Shown: positions 7,545 to 16,717, counted from the first letter of the stretch. The stretch: DNA of 64,000 nucleotides from VFKI01 sp964647825 (GCA_964647825.1 CAZYJL010000005.1:119179-183178), one strand, 5' to 3'. Made by a program: numbers and translations. The notes: generated by a model from the sequence alone, not told the origin.

Positions 7545-8858
7545 TCATTTTTTGCTGGGAGAAGGGTGCGGACCCTCTCCCGCAAAATGTACCTGACAAT
7601 AGGTTTCACGAATTAATACTGTCAACAAAATACCCACAAAAATACCAATGGGTAACACACTAAATGCTATTTTATAGGTGTGTGCCATATAAATACGGGC
7701 ATCATGAGAAGTTTGACCTAACCAATTTACATCAAGTAACTTACCAATCAGCGGTGGAAACACCAATCCGCTAAACATGACTAGCATGTTAATCAAGCCG
7801 ATGGCTGTCCCTGCCGTATGCACCGGCGTCAATTCGCGCGCAATGGCAAATACCAAAATTTGTGCGCTTGAACAAAAACCAAATAAAAAAAGCAAAACAT
7901 AAATAGACGTTAACGAAAGCGACGATGTATATAATAGAATAGAAAAAACTGTTAACGAACTCACACCAGAGACCAATAAGGGTAACCGTCTACGACGCAT
8001 AAAATCGGAAGCTAATCCCCAAAGTGGCGCACCGATTGCACAACCCAGAAAAACCATAGATGTTGCATGTGCTGCATGATTTCTGGATAGATGATGTACT
8101 TGATGCAACCAAGCTGGCGCTGAAAACTCTGCAAAAGCCGATAAAAAAAGATAAAAAAGGCAACCGACTGCACCTGCAAACCATAATTGGCGATTCACTA
8201 AAACAGTGCATAACCCTTTAAAAACCTCACTCATACTTGTCACTCGATGCTGATACTGTGTTTTTTGCGCAGGATTCTTATCACGGACAATCAACCAACC
8301 AATCAAAGCAATCACAATACCGGCAACCGCTGCCCCACGCATGGCAACCTGCCAACCCATGGTATCCACCAAAACACGCAATACCGTATCGCCAAACATG
8401 GCGCCTACCATCCCAAGACAAAATACAATTCCAGATATCAAAGCAAAACGCTCTGGCGGCAACCAAATGGCTGCGAGCTTTGTGGCACCCACAAAAGCAA
8501 ATGCAGAACCAAAACCAATGAGAAAACGACCCGCCATCGCAACAGAAATATGATGACTTGCGGCAAATAACCAAGCACCTATCGCACACAATAAACAAGC
8601 AAGTGTCAGTAGACGTCTTGGGCCATAACGATCCATTAACAATCCCACCACCAACTGCATCACAACATACATAAGATAATAAAAAGAACCTGAAAGATAA
8701 CCGTACTGCACACCAGTTAAATGATAAAAACGCATCAACTCTTCCTGCATGACACTTGGTGACATTCGCAGTAGATATTCATAACTATAAAAAATTGCAC
8801 CAATTGTACAAATTACCCAGGGAAGCATATCACTGAGTTTCAGAGATCTCTCTGTCAT
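7545..8858 (-). CDS. Major facilitator superfamily transporter
   Basis: A 437-residue membrane protein with about 12 hydrophobic segments and the MFS loop 2-3 signature in GLLMDRYGPRRLL. A second-half equivalent loop is seen at ASDFMRRRRLP. I chose the ATG at 8858 because GAAGGAG lies 5 bases upstream; a longer frame would add 21 non-conserved residues. The substrate cannot be read from sequence; the general look is that of the anion:cation symporter-like or sugar-phosphate-like MFS proteins common in Legionella and Coxiella. The last 11 codons (GEGPHPSPSKK) lie in a palindromic repeat, so the tail may have been remodelled by it. It lies downstream of the malic enzyme on the same strand. Confidence 0.85.
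   Translation of the reverse strand: MTERSLKLSDMLPWVICTIGAIFYSYEYLLRMSPSVMQEELMRFYHLTGVQYGYLSGSFYYLMYVVMQLVVGLLMDRYGPRRLLTLACLLCAIGAWLFAASHHISVAMAGRFLIGFGSAFAFVGATKLAAIWLPPERFALISGIVFCLGMVGAMFGDTVLRVLVDTMGWQVAMRGAAVAGIVIALIGWLIVRDKNPAQKTQYQHRVTSMSEVFKGLCTVLVNRQLWFAGAVGCLFYLFLSAFAEFSAPAWLHQVHHLSRNHAAHATSMVFLGCAIGAPLWGLASDFMRRRRLPLLVSGVSSLTVFSILLYTSSLSLTSIYVLLFLFGFCSSAQILVFAIARELTPVHTAGTAIGLINMLVMFSGLVFPPLIGKLLDVNWLGQTSHDARIYMAHTYKIAFSVLPIGIFVGILLTVLIRETYCQVHFAGEGPHPSPSKK
7550..7587. terminator. Hairpin between convergent genes
   Basis: The arms TTTTGC-GGGAGA-GGGT and ACCC-TCTCCC-GCAAAA pair over 16 bp with two single-base bulges (7550-7587). It lies 10 bases after the stop of the cyclase-like gene and inside the last codons of the MFS gene on the other strand. 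On the minus strand a T6 run follows about 10 bases beyond the hairpin. It probably serves as a bidirectional terminator; the T tracts are not perfectly placed. The core GGGAGAAG/CTTCTCCC recurs in the hairpin at 11018. Confidence 0.5.
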
Positions 8859-8933
8859 GCAAACTCCTTCATTGTAAAAACAGGATCGTGCTAACTTCAG
8901 ATTGATCTTCCTGATCTTCACAGCAAACAGACA

Positions 8934-10178
8934 TCAACGCAATAATGCCACGCCCGAGTCAATTGCTGCTGCGGCTACGGCAGAGGAAACTCGCTGTTGT
9001 AACCGAGGGTCCATAATTTTAGGTAAAAGATACTTAGCACTAAAATGAAGTCCTTGATGGTATCCATATGCCTTCAATACATCTTCTGGCACAGGCTCAT
9101 GGACAAGACTGCGAATCGCATGCACTGCAGCTAGTTTCATCGCTTGATTAATACACGTTGCATGCACATCTAGTGCGCCGCGAAAAATATATGGGAAGCA
9201 TAGTGCATTATTCACTTGATTAGGATAATCACTGCGACCTGTTGCCATGACAACATCTGGCGAAACCGCATGCGCATCTTCTGGTGAAATTTCTGGATCA
9301 GGATTAGAAAGGGCAAACACAATAGGCTTAGCTGCCATCGACTTTAACATTGCAGAAGTCATCACACCAGGACCCGAAACACCAATAAAAACGTCTGCAC
9401 CAGACAAAGCATCTGCCAATGTACGGCAGGCTGTCCGCACAGCAAATGCCTGCTTGTACACATTAAGATCTGTTCGGCCTTGATGAATGACACCGCTACG
9501 ATCAACCATCATGATGTTTTCTTTTGCTACACCCAAGTCACACAATAAACGCAGCGTCGCAATGCCAGCGGCACCGGCACCCGCGCAAACAATTCTAATC
9601 GTGTCTAATTGTTTACCCTGTAACTCGAGCGCATTTAACAATCCTGCAGCCACAACAATCGCAGTACCATGTTGGTCATCGTGAAATACAGGAATAGATA
9701 ACTTTTCTTGCAACAACCGCTCTACTTCAAAACACTCTGGTGCGCGAATATCTTCAAGGTTAATCCCACCAAAGGTTGGCGCCAATCGGGCAATTGTTTC
9801 AGCAAGGATGACTGGATCTTCGCAGTCTATCTCAAGATCAAATGCATCAATACCGGCAAACCGCTTGAAAAGCACAGCCTTCCCTTCCATGACAGGTTTA
9901 CTTGCCAAGGCGCCAACTGCACCTAAGCCAAGAACCGCTGTGCCATTAGAAATGACCGCAACCAAATTCCCTTTTGCTGTATAACGGAAAGCCGTGAAAG
10001 GATCCCTCGCTATTTCTCTTACAGGTTCCGCAACACCCGGTGTATAACAAAGAGATAATTCTTCCCGAGTTACAACGGGTTTGGATGAGACCAAACTGAT
10101 TTTCCCGGGAGAGGGATACGCATGATAATCAAGAGCAGCCTGCTTTAAATCATCCTTGCTCAAGATAATGCCAGACAT
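8934..10178 (-). CDS. maeB: NAD(P)-dependent malic enzyme (short form)
   Basis: Oxidative decarboxylation of malate to pyruvate. The 414-residue product has the N-terminal malic domain (LCYTPGVAEP, then LGLGAVGALASKPVMEGKAVLFK), the metal and substrate region FHDDQHGTAIV, and a Rossmann motif of the type GAGAAG. It ends where the malic domains end and lacks the C-terminal phosphotransacetylase-like domain of E. coli MaeB, so it is the short form. Only 3 bases separate it from the upstream rpmE gene, a pairing also met in other gammaproteobacteria. Symbol by family; the cofactor preference (NAD or NADP) is not decided. Confidence 0.9.
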   Translation of the reverse strand: MSGIILSKDDLKQAALDYHAYPSPGKISLVSSKPVVTREELSLCYTPGVAEPVREIARDPFTAFRYTAKGNLVAVISNGTAVLGLGAVGALASKPVMEGKAVLFKRFAGIDAFDLEIDCEDPVILAETIARLAPTFGGINLEDIRAPECFEVERLLQEKLSIPVFHDDQHGTAIVVAAGLLNALELQGKQLDTIRIVCAGAGAAGIATLRLLCDLGVAKENIMMVDRSGVIHQGRTDLNVYKQAFAVRTACRTLADALSGADVFIGVSGPGVMTSAMLKSMAAKPIVFALSNPDPEISPEDAHAVSPDVVMATGRSDYPNQVNNALCFPYIFRGALDVHATCINQAMKLAAVHAIRSLVHEPVPEDVLKAYGYHQGLHFSAKYLLPKIMDPRLQQRVSSAVAAAAIDSGVALLR

Positions 10179-10181
10179 AGA

Positions 10182-10433
10182 TTAAGACTTTTGATCTTGA
10201 TCTTGCGAAGGCTGTCCATCAGCAGATGCCGTTTTACGCGCATACTTCTGACGGAAACGATCAACGCGCCCAGCAGTATCCACAATCTTCTGCTTGCCTG
10301 TATAAAAAGGGTGACATTTAGAACAAACTTCTAGCTGAAGATCACGGCCTAGGGTTGAACCTGTATGGAACACACTGCCACAACTACATGTCACTTTAAT
10401 TTCATTATACTCTGGGTGAATACCCTGTTTCAT
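10182..10433 (-). CDS. rpmE: 50S ribosomal protein L31
   Basis: Zinc-binding L31, 83 residues from the ATG at 10433, which has GGAGG 11 bases upstream; an in-frame start further upstream would add 16 unrelated residues. The zinc ligands are visible as CSCG and CSKCHPF, so this is the zinc-containing (C+) paralogue. FYTGKQ and GRVDRF are the other family blocks. The C-terminal tail (residues about 67-83) is longer than in E. coli L31 and polar. Confidence 0.95.
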   Translation of the reverse strand: MKQGIHPEYNEIKVTCSCGSVFHTGSTLGRDLQLEVCSKCHPFYTGKQKIVDTAGRVDRFRQKYARKTASADGQPSQDQDQKS

Positions 10434-10501
10434 GAGACTTAAACCTCCAGAACCTGCCAGATAGATATCAGAAAACCACATGGCGAAAATATGAGGCGGG
10501 C

Positions 10502-10530
10502 ATGGTAGCCCGAATCAAAAAATGAATCAA
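10502..10530 (-). promoter_or_regulatory. Possible promoter for rpmE-maeB
   Basis: On the minus strand TTGATT (10525-10530) and TACCAT (10502-10507) are spaced by 17 bases, about 70 bases upstream of the rpmE start. Both boxes are only 4 of 6 matches to consensus, so this is a weak call. Confidence 0.3.
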
Positions 10531-10586
10531 GCGCCGTAAACAAACGCACTAATCCGACCTAAACGAAAAACAAATGCGCTGACTAC

Positions 10587-10615
10587 TTGGCAAACAAACA
10601 AAAGATATGTATATT
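10587..10615 (+). promoter_or_regulatory. Sigma70-type promoter of the small lipoprotein gene
   Basis: TTGGCA (10587-10592) and TATATT (10610-10615) with 17 bases between, 40 bases before the ATG at 10656. It diverges from the rpmE promoter region. Confidence 0.5.
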
Positions 10616-10655
10616 ATTTGATCTGTTTTTCTAATTTAGCTAGGAAAAAGACTAT

Positions 10656-10916
10656 ATGTTAGGCGTATTTTGGAAAACCCCTTTCCGTCTTTTGAGTATT
10701 GTGACGGTTACCAGCACACTTTTATGCAGCTGTGACACCACGCCCCGCGTTTTTGGTATGCCTGAAAGTCAATTTTATCAACTTTCACCCTCGCAACAAC
10801 GCCAAGTCATTGACTCTTACAATCGCAAGCAAGAAATCCAAGAATACAATCGTCCTGCCGAAGAATTAATCAATGTCTTAGATACCGCCATTAGAACGCA
10901 ACAAAGCAAGCCTTAA
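10656..10916 (+). CDS. Small putative lipoprotein, function unknown
   Basis: An 86-residue product with an N-terminal signal sequence (basic start, hydrophobic core about residues 10-23) ending in LLCSC, a plausible lipobox with the lipidated cysteine at residue 26. The mature part is polar and predicted helical, with FYQLSPSQQRQVIDSYNRKQE resembling small outer-membrane lipoproteins of unknown role. It is monocistronic: own promoter at 10587 and a hairpin at 11018. I do not recognise a characterised family. Confidence 0.7.
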   Translation: MLGVFWKTPFRLLSIVTVTSTLLCSCDTTPRVFGMPESQFYQLSPSQQRQVIDSYNRKQEIQEYNRPAEELINVLDTAIRTQQSKP

Positions 10917-11017
10917 TCACTATTAAACAACCATCACCCAGCAATCAAAAATCACACCCATTAAGAAACAACCAATAATGGGTTTGATCTTAAATAGTCC
11001 GCTGGCACGAAATGCAC

Positions 11018-11048
11018 CTTCACTTCTCCCCTTGCGGGAGAAGTGAAG
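11018..11048. terminator. Perfect 13-bp hairpin between convergent genes
   Basis: CTTCACTTCTCCC and GGGAGAAGTGAAG pair perfectly around a 5-base loop, followed on the plus strand by TTCTTTTC. It probably terminates the lipoprotein transcript; typA converges from the other side. The arm core is shared with the hairpin at 7550, so it may derive from a dispersed repeat. Confidence 0.6.
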
Positions 11049-11119
11049 TTCTTTTCAAGACATTACACGCCAGTAACTAAATCGTCTTGTTTATGTTTTG
11101 CCTTTCATCAGATCTCTTA

Positions 11120-12934
11120 TCAATTCTTTCCTGACCGTTTCCGCTCATGTTCTTTTAAAAACTTTTTACGAACACGAATCGTTGCTGGCGTCACTTCAAC
11201 CAATTCATCATCATCAATAAATTCAAGTGCTTGCTCAAGTGACATTCGAATTGGCGGTGTCAATAAAATATTTTCATCAGAGCCTGCTGCACGAATATTG
11301 GTTAATTGTTTTGCTTTGCAAACATTCACAACTAAATCATTATCGCGCGTATGAATACCCACAATCATGCCTTCATAGACTTCTGTCTGTGGGCCGATAA
11401 TCATGCGACCGCGTTCTTGCAAATTCCACAATGCATACGCCAATGCCACACCTGATTGGTTCGCAATCAATACCCCATTTTTGCGCTGCGCAAATTGACC
11501 TTTTACCGCTGGTCCATAATGACTAAATACGTGGAAAATCAAACCCGTGCCTGACGTCATGGTCAAAAACTCAGTATGAAAACCGATCAATGCACGCGCT
11601 GGAATCACATAATCCAGACGGATACGCCCACGCTCATCAGGCATCATATTTTTCAAATCACCACGTCGTGAGCCTAACTGTTCCATCACCACACCTTGGT
11701 GAATTGTTTCAATATCCACGGTAAGCGTTTCATATGGTTCTTGTAGCTCGCCATCTACCTCACGTGTAATCACCTCAGGACGCGACACGGCTAACTCAAA
11801 CCCTTCTCGCCGCATATTTTCAATCAAGATAGATAAATGCAATTCACCGCGACCTGAAACACGAAACTTATCAGGATCTGCCGTATCTTCCACCCGTAAC
11901 GCCACATTGTGTAATAATTCTTGCTCAAGGCGTTCGCGAATTTTTCGACTCGTGACAAATTTTCCTTCACGGCCAGCAAAGGGCGAGGTATTCACTTGAA
12001 ACGTCATGCTCACCGTTGGCTCATCCACACTTAAGGCAGGTAATGACTCCACACACGCAGGATCACAGAGTGTGTCGGAAATTTTCAACGCTTCAATCCC
12101 TGTAATCGCGACAATATCACCCGCATTCGCCACCGGAACTTCACTACGATCGAGGCCTAAATAAGCCAAGACTTGTAAAATTTTACCTTGTCGAGTTTTC
12201 CCCTCACGATCAATAATCACCACCGGTGCGCCTGCTTTTGCCTGCCCACGGCGAATTCGGCCAATCCCGATCATACCGACATAACTTGAATAATCGAGCG
12301 TACTAATTTGCATTTGAAATGGGCCATCCGGATCAACAGGCGGTGGTGGCACATGTTTCACAATGGCTTCAAACAATGGCGTCATATCAGGGCCTGGTGG
12401 CGTTGCGGGATCCATCACGGCATATCCCATGAGCGCTGACGTATAAATTACGGGAAAATCTAACTGTTGATCGGTTGCGCCTAAGCGATCAAATAAATCA
12501 AATACTTGATCCAGCACCCACTCAGGCCTTGCCCCCGGACGGTCAATTTTATTAATCACTACAATGGGATGTAAGCCACGATCAAACGCTTTTTGTGTTA
12601 CAAACCGGGTTTGTGGCATCGGACCATCCACTGCATCAACTAACAATAGTACCGAGTCGACCATCGATAAAATACGTTCCACTTCGCCGCCAAAATCCGC
12701 ATGGCCGGGCGTGTCAACGATATTAATACGGTAATCTTGCCATTGCAGCGCTGTATTTTTTGCAAGAATGGTAATACCGCGCTCGCGCTCAAGGTCATTA
12801 CTGTCCATGACGCGTTCTGTTTGGCTCGTTTTTTTGGAAAGAGATGACGTCTGCTGTAATAATTTATCAACTAACGTCGTTTTCCCATGGTCAACATGGG
12901 CAATAATAGCAATATTACGCATTTTTTCTGGCAT
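11120..12934 (-). CDS. typA: Ribosome-associated GTPase TypA/BipA
   Basis: Translational GTPase of the EF-G type that binds 70S ribosomes and helps 50S assembly, especially at low temperature or stress. The 604-residue product has G1 AHVDHGKTT (about residues 12-20), G2 within ERGITI, G3 DTPGHADF and G4 NKID. The BipA-specific C-terminal block follows (RALIGFHTEF...GTGLIFHVFSHYGP). Length and order match the family. It is alone, convergent with the lipoprotein gene; its upstream region carries a mobile repeat at 13069. Confidence 0.97.
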   Translation of the reverse strand: MPEKMRNIAIIAHVDHGKTTLVDKLLQQTSSLSKKTSQTERVMDSNDLERERGITILAKNTALQWQDYRINIVDTPGHADFGGEVERILSMVDSVLLLVDAVDGPMPQTRFVTQKAFDRGLHPIVVINKIDRPGARPEWVLDQVFDLFDRLGATDQQLDFPVIYTSALMGYAVMDPATPPGPDMTPLFEAIVKHVPPPPVDPDGPFQMQISTLDYSSYVGMIGIGRIRRGQAKAGAPVVIIDREGKTRQGKILQVLAYLGLDRSEVPVANAGDIVAITGIEALKISDTLCDPACVESLPALSVDEPTVSMTFQVNTSPFAGREGKFVTSRKIRERLEQELLHNVALRVEDTADPDKFRVSGRGELHLSILIENMRREGFELAVSRPEVITREVDGELQEPYETLTVDIETIHQGVVMEQLGSRRGDLKNMMPDERGRIRLDYVIPARALIGFHTEFLTMTSGTGLIFHVFSHYGPAVKGQFAQRKNGVLIANQSGVALAYALWNLQERGRMIIGPQTEVYEGMIVGIHTRDNDLVVNVCKAKQLTNIRAAGSDENILLTPPIRMSLEQALEFIDDDELVEVTPATIRVRKKFLKEHERKRSGKN

Positions 12935-13068
12935 GGATAATTACCTGAGTGTTAATCTATGAAGGTCGACTGCGACGCATATTACCCTAGATAAGACCAG
13001 ATTGGCGACTATTCTGTTTCAAGAAAATCACAAAAGGACTTTTTATACTGCTTTTTAGGCTATTTCTA

Positions 13069-13253
13069 GTAACTACGCAGGTAGTCCGTGTTTTTTAACT
13101 TGACTGCATAACACGGGTCCCGCAGAGACATTGTTTTATCGAAGCAGTACCCTTTCATACTTTATGAAGCGTATTTCCATTGGTAAAATGCAATTTGCCG
13201 TTGGGCGATTGCGGTCAGTCAAGTTAAAAAACACGGACTACCTGCGTAGTTAC
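13069..13253. mobile_element. Palindrome-bounded MITE-like element, copy 2
   Basis: A 185-bp element with perfect 37-bp inverted arms (13069-13105 and 13217-13253), starting GTAAC and ending GTTAC. The flanking 8-bp direct repeat is TATTTCTA / TATTTTTA (7 of 8). The interior is close to copy 1, but two blocks of the arms differ from it and are matched by compensating changes in the other arm. The internal hairpin at 13147-13174 has TTCATA/TATGAA. It lies between typA and glnA, which are divergent. Confidence 0.85.
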
Positions 13254-13359
13254 TATTTTTATTCTGTTACATCAACGATAGGTTGTGTAGAATACGCCGT
13301 CTTTTTTCGTTTTCTTTCTTTCATTATCCTGACTTAACCCTCTGTCCATGGAGCTCCCC

Positions 13360-14802
13360 ATGCTTGTGACCGATCAGAAAGCTGTTTTAAAAACTGTTCC
13401 AGAAACAATTACCCGCTTATTACAAGAACATCAAATTGAATTTGTTGACCTTCGCTTCTGTGATTTACGTGGCAAAGAACATCACTTAACACTCCCTAAA
13501 AATAAAATCGATGTAGCATTTTTTCAGCATGGCAAAGTTTTTGATGGTTCTTCCATCGCTGGTTGGGCAGATATCAACCATTCAGATTTAGTGTTAATCC
13601 CTGATGCAACAACCGCCATTGTAGATCCCTTCTGTGAAAACCCAACACTGAATTTGCGCTGCGATGTTGTCGATCCACAAACCAATAAACCGTATATGCG
13701 CGATCCACGCGCCGTGGCAAAACGTGCGGAAGCGTTTCTAAAATCCTCCGGTATTGCGGATGTTTGTTATTTTGGACAAGAAGTCGAATTTTTTATTTTT
13801 GACGACGTTCGTTTTGCAACGAGCATGCAGGGTTGTTTTTATCAACTCGATGCAGAAGAAGCCATCTGGAACAGCGACAAAAAATTAGCAGAAGGCAATA
13901 TGGGTCATCGTCCACGTGTAAAAGGCGGTTATTTCCCGGTGCCACCTGTTGATTCTTCACACGACCTGCGTTCTGCCATGTGTAAGACACTCGAAGAATT
14001 AGGTTTGATCCCTGAAGTGCATCACCATGAAGTCGCCACCGCCTGTCAAAATGAAATTACGACTCGCTATAGCACGTTACTCGCCAAAGCAGATGAAATG
14101 CTGGTCTTTAAATATGGCATTCAAAATGTCGCGCATTCTTTTGGAAAAACCGTTACTTTCATGCCAAAGCCCATCATTGGTGACAATGGCAGCGGACTCC
14201 ATTGCCATCAATCTTTAGCAAAAGACGGTAAAAATTTATTTAGTGGCGCAAGTTACGCAGGCCTTTCTGAGATGGCGCTATATTATATTGGCGGTATTAT
14301 CAAACATGCTCGCGCATTAAATGCATTCACCAATCCCGGCACAAACAGTTATAAACGGCTTGTCCCTGGTTTCGAAGCACCCGTTACCATGGTTTATTCG
14401 GAAAGTAATCGTTCTGCGGGCATTCGTATTCCCTATGTTTTCTCAGAGCCAGAAAAACGTATCGAAGTACGCTTCCCAGATGCTTTGGCAAATCCTTATC
14501 TTGCTTTTTCTGCGATGTTAATGGCTGGACTCGATGGTATTCGCCATAAAATCCATCCGGGGAATGCAGTCGATGAAGATATTTATCATTTGCCACCGGA
14601 AAAAATCAGTCAACTGCCTTGCCTATGTTCTTCACTTGAAGAAGCATTGCATGCACTGAAAGAAGATCATACTTTTTTACTGGAAGGCGATGTCTTTAAT
14701 CGTGAAATTATCGATGCGTACATCAAACTCAAACAAGAGGAAGTGACACGTCTGAATCAGACAACACACCCTGTTGAATTTGATCTTTATTATAGTAGTT
14801 AA
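13360..14802 (+). CDS. glnA: Glutamine synthetase type I
   Basis: ATP-dependent synthesis of glutamine from glutamate and ammonia. The product is 480 residues from the ATG at 13360, which has GGAG 7 bases upstream; an ATG at 13348 has no such site. Family blocks include VFDGSSIAGW, the metal-ligand region FGQEVEFFIFD, the ATP-site region GSGLHCHQS, and NRSAGIRIP. The tyrosine of the adenylylation site is present in IYHLPPEK, so control by adenylylation is possible. It stands alone without ntrBC and lies between two repeat elements (13069, 14832). Confidence 0.97.
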   Translation: MLVTDQKAVLKTVPETITRLLQEHQIEFVDLRFCDLRGKEHHLTLPKNKIDVAFFQHGKVFDGSSIAGWADINHSDLVLIPDATTAIVDPFCENPTLNLRCDVVDPQTNKPYMRDPRAVAKRAEAFLKSSGIADVCYFGQEVEFFIFDDVRFATSMQGCFYQLDAEEAIWNSDKKLAEGNMGHRPRVKGGYFPVPPVDSSHDLRSAMCKTLEELGLIPEVHHHEVATACQNEITTRYSTLLAKADEMLVFKYGIQNVAHSFGKTVTFMPKPIIGDNGSGLHCHQSLAKDGKNLFSGASYAGLSEMALYYIGGIIKHARALNAFTNPGTNSYKRLVPGFEAPVTMVYSESNRSAGIRIPYVFSEPEKRIEVRFPDALANPYLAFSAMLMAGLDGIRHKIHPGNAVDEDIYHLPPEKISQLPCLCSSLEEALHALKEDHTFLLEGDVFNREIIDAYIKLKQEEVTRLNQTTHPVEFDLYYSS

Positions 14803-14831
14803 TTATTTTTATATATTTAATTTAAAATTAC

Positions 14832-15018
14832 GTAACAGCTCAGTGGAGGTATTGTTTGACAACTTAACTGCATATCAGTTGCCCATCAGCTGCTGAAAGT
14901 GATCGAAGCCACGCCCTTTCTGATGACATGAAGCGTACTTTTATCAGTAAAATGCAGATTGCTGTTTGGCTGTTGCGATCAGTTACGTCGTCAAACAATA
15001 CCTCCACTGAACTGCTAC
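14832..15018. mobile_element. Palindrome-bounded MITE-like element, copy 3
   Basis: A 187-bp element with 38-base arms (14832-14869 and 14981-15018), 34 of 38 complementary. The flanking direct repeat is AAAATTAC / AAAATCAT (6 of 8). The arm sequence belongs to a second subtype shared with copy 4. The internal hairpin at 14911-14936 keeps ACGC/GCGT, but its inner stem is imperfect. It lies in the 366-bp gap between glnA and xthA; the remainder of that gap shows no gene. Confidence 0.82.
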
Positions 15019-15168
15019 AAAATCATATGCTCACGGAAAATTATTTACTGCATTTTTATTTACATAATTTTCAGTCAATTATGCATAATGAAAATAAAAA
15101 AATAATATAATTCTCCGAGAGTCATCTAAAAATAAATTATCTAATCTATTGTGGAGTAAAACTCGCTA

Positions 15169-15951
15169 ATGCGTATTGCGACTTGGAATATCAACTCTCT
15201 ACGAATACGCTTACCACAAGTACTCGAATGGTTAACACAGCATTCGCCTGATATTTTGGCGTTACAAGAATTGAAAATGCCCGCTGACGCATTTCCACAT
15301 GATGCATTCACAGAAATAGGTTATACGGCATTAGTCAATGGGCAAAAAACATGGAATGGCGTCGCCTTACTCATACGGCAGCCGCTCAATGGCACCGATC
15401 TTTTAACAGAATTTCCAGATTTTCCTGATCCGCAGCGTCGAATTCTTTGCGCAACCATCAATAACGTACGTGTGATTAATTTATATATTCCGAATGGCGA
15501 AAGTGTTGGTTCTGAGAAGTACAACTACAAACTAACTTGGTTATCGCATCTCAACACGTTGTTACAACAAGAAACAAAAAAATATCAACGCATTGTTGTA
15601 TTAGGTGATTTTAATATCGCGCCCGCCAATGAAGATGTCCATGATCCTGCTGCATGGGAAGGCAAAGTCCTTTTTAGCATGCCGGAACGTCAAGCGTTTC
15701 AAACTCTGCTCAGTTATGGTTTGAAAGATTGTTTTCGCCTACACCCGCAATCAGAAAAAAGTTTTTCTTGGTGGGATTACCGCATGAATGCTTTTAAACG
15801 CAACTTGGGCTTACGTATCGATCATATCTTAGCAAGCAATGCGCTTGCAGCAACTTGCACTGCTTGTCATATTGATAAAGCACCCAGAGCGCTCCCGCGC
15901 CCCACAGACCACACCCCTGTTGTCGCAGACTTTGCAATCGAAGGATTTTAG
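15169..15951 (+). CDS. xthA: Exodeoxyribonuclease III
   Basis: AP endonuclease and 3'-5' exonuclease of base excision repair. The 260-residue product has the family blocks in order: TWNINSLRIR at the N-terminus, LQELKM (metal glutamate), NLYIPNGE, GDFNIAP, and the C-terminal LRIDHILAS and TDHTPV with the catalytic aspartate-histidine pair. It is of normal length. GGAG lies 12 bases before the ATG. It is a single gene between a repeat element and a small secreted protein gene. Confidence 0.96.
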   Translation: MRIATWNINSLRIRLPQVLEWLTQHSPDILALQELKMPADAFPHDAFTEIGYTALVNGQKTWNGVALLIRQPLNGTDLLTEFPDFPDPQRRILCATINNVRVINLYIPNGESVGSEKYNYKLTWLSHLNTLLQQETKKYQRIVVLGDFNIAPANEDVHDPAAWEGKVLFSMPERQAFQTLLSYGLKDCFRLHPQSEKSFSWWDYRMNAFKRNLGLRIDHILASNALAATCTACHIDKAPRALPRPTDHTPVVADFAIEGF

Positions 15952-16026
15952 TATATAGTACAAAAAAAGAACAGTTGTCTAGCATAACGAACATCTTATA
16001 TATAAATAACGAGGAGCTACCCCACC

Positions 16027-16419
16027 ATGCCAGCACGCCACATCACTCTGACAATGCTCAAAAGCATCACCGCTATCTGTTTATTTGGATTAGGTATTTC
16101 AGCACACGCAGCTGGCACGACATTAAAAGCACAGATTAAAGGAACAGATAGCCGCAATCGTTATTTTCTCTGCATTGGTGATGATGGTTGCTTTAGCCTA
16201 AACGCCGCCGCGCATGGAAAGACATTCCCACTAACAGAAGGCAAGCTTCGCCAAGCTTTTCTTGTCAATATTCAAACACATAGAATGTATGCGCAAAATT
16301 TACCAACATCGTGTGCCATAGAGCTGCCTGAAAATCATACGCTGCATTTAACGGGCACATTAAACACCACAGGAAAGACGCCTACAATCAATCAGTTACA
16401 CTGCAATCTGACAGGCTAG
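16027..16419 (+). CDS. Small secreted protein, function unknown
   Basis: A 130-residue product with a signal peptide: basic start, hydrophobic core (about residues 13-24) and a SAHA/AG cleavage site near residue 28. The mature part is about 100 residues, with four cysteines (CIGDDGC, then two more), which suggests two disulfides in the periplasm or outside the cell. GGAG lies 11 bases before the ATG. I do not recognise a family. The gene ends at a degenerate repeat that starts at its stop codon. Confidence 0.65.
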   Translation: MPARHITLTMLKSITAICLFGLGISAHAAGTTLKAQIKGTDSRNRYFLCIGDDGCFSLNAAAHGKTFPLTEGKLRQAFLVNIQTHRMYAQNLPTSCAIELPENHTLHLTGTLNTTGKTPTINQLHCNLTG

Positions 16420-16420
16420 C

Positions 16421-16636
16421 CAAGACTACCTCCTATAAATTGATATTTTTTCTATCTTAAATTTAGTTTTTGATAAAAAAAAACCAGAAAATCTTGTCAT
16501 CCCGCGGTTTATCCGCGGGATCCAGAAAATGATAGACAAAGAGACTGGATATCGCGCATAAAGCGCGATATAACAGCTTTTTTTGTTAAAAATAGTTCAT
16601 AAAAAGATCATATTATATAAGCCAGCCCTGACAGAC
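16421..16636. repeat. Family B repeat, degenerate copy with REP-like hairpins
   Basis: The left end (GACTACCTCCTATAAATTGAT) and the inverted right end (ATCATATTATATAAGCCAGCC) match the ends of the copy at 27747 in degenerate form. The interior holds two perfect hairpins, CCCGCGG/CCGCGGG (16501-16519) and TATCGCGC/GCGCGATA (16550-16570). The boundary positions are approximate. A TATAAT box lies downstream at 16682-16687 before the GGDEF-EAL gene, but it has no clear -35 partner. Confidence 0.6.
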
Positions 16637-16717
16637 TAGCCCAAAGTCGCTTTACCACCCACTGCTCAGCCATTTTTACTATATAATTAAAAGATCAAGA
16701 CAAGATGAGCGGCTGAC

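Noticed and set aside
8237..8598. Open frames on both strands inside the MFS gene
   Set aside because: They are shadows of the transporter frame: composition is unnatural, no ribosome site is present, and the MFS signature frame is continuous.
14920..14936. CTGATGA followed by GAA in repeat copy 3, as in a hammerhead ribozyme core
   Set aside because: The string is not conserved in the other three copies, no stem II of useful length can form, and the cleavage-site stem is missing.
16682..16687. TATAAT before the GGDEF-EAL gene as a promoter
   Set aside because: No -35-like hexamer lies at 15-19 bases upstream, so I only mention it under the adjacent repeat.
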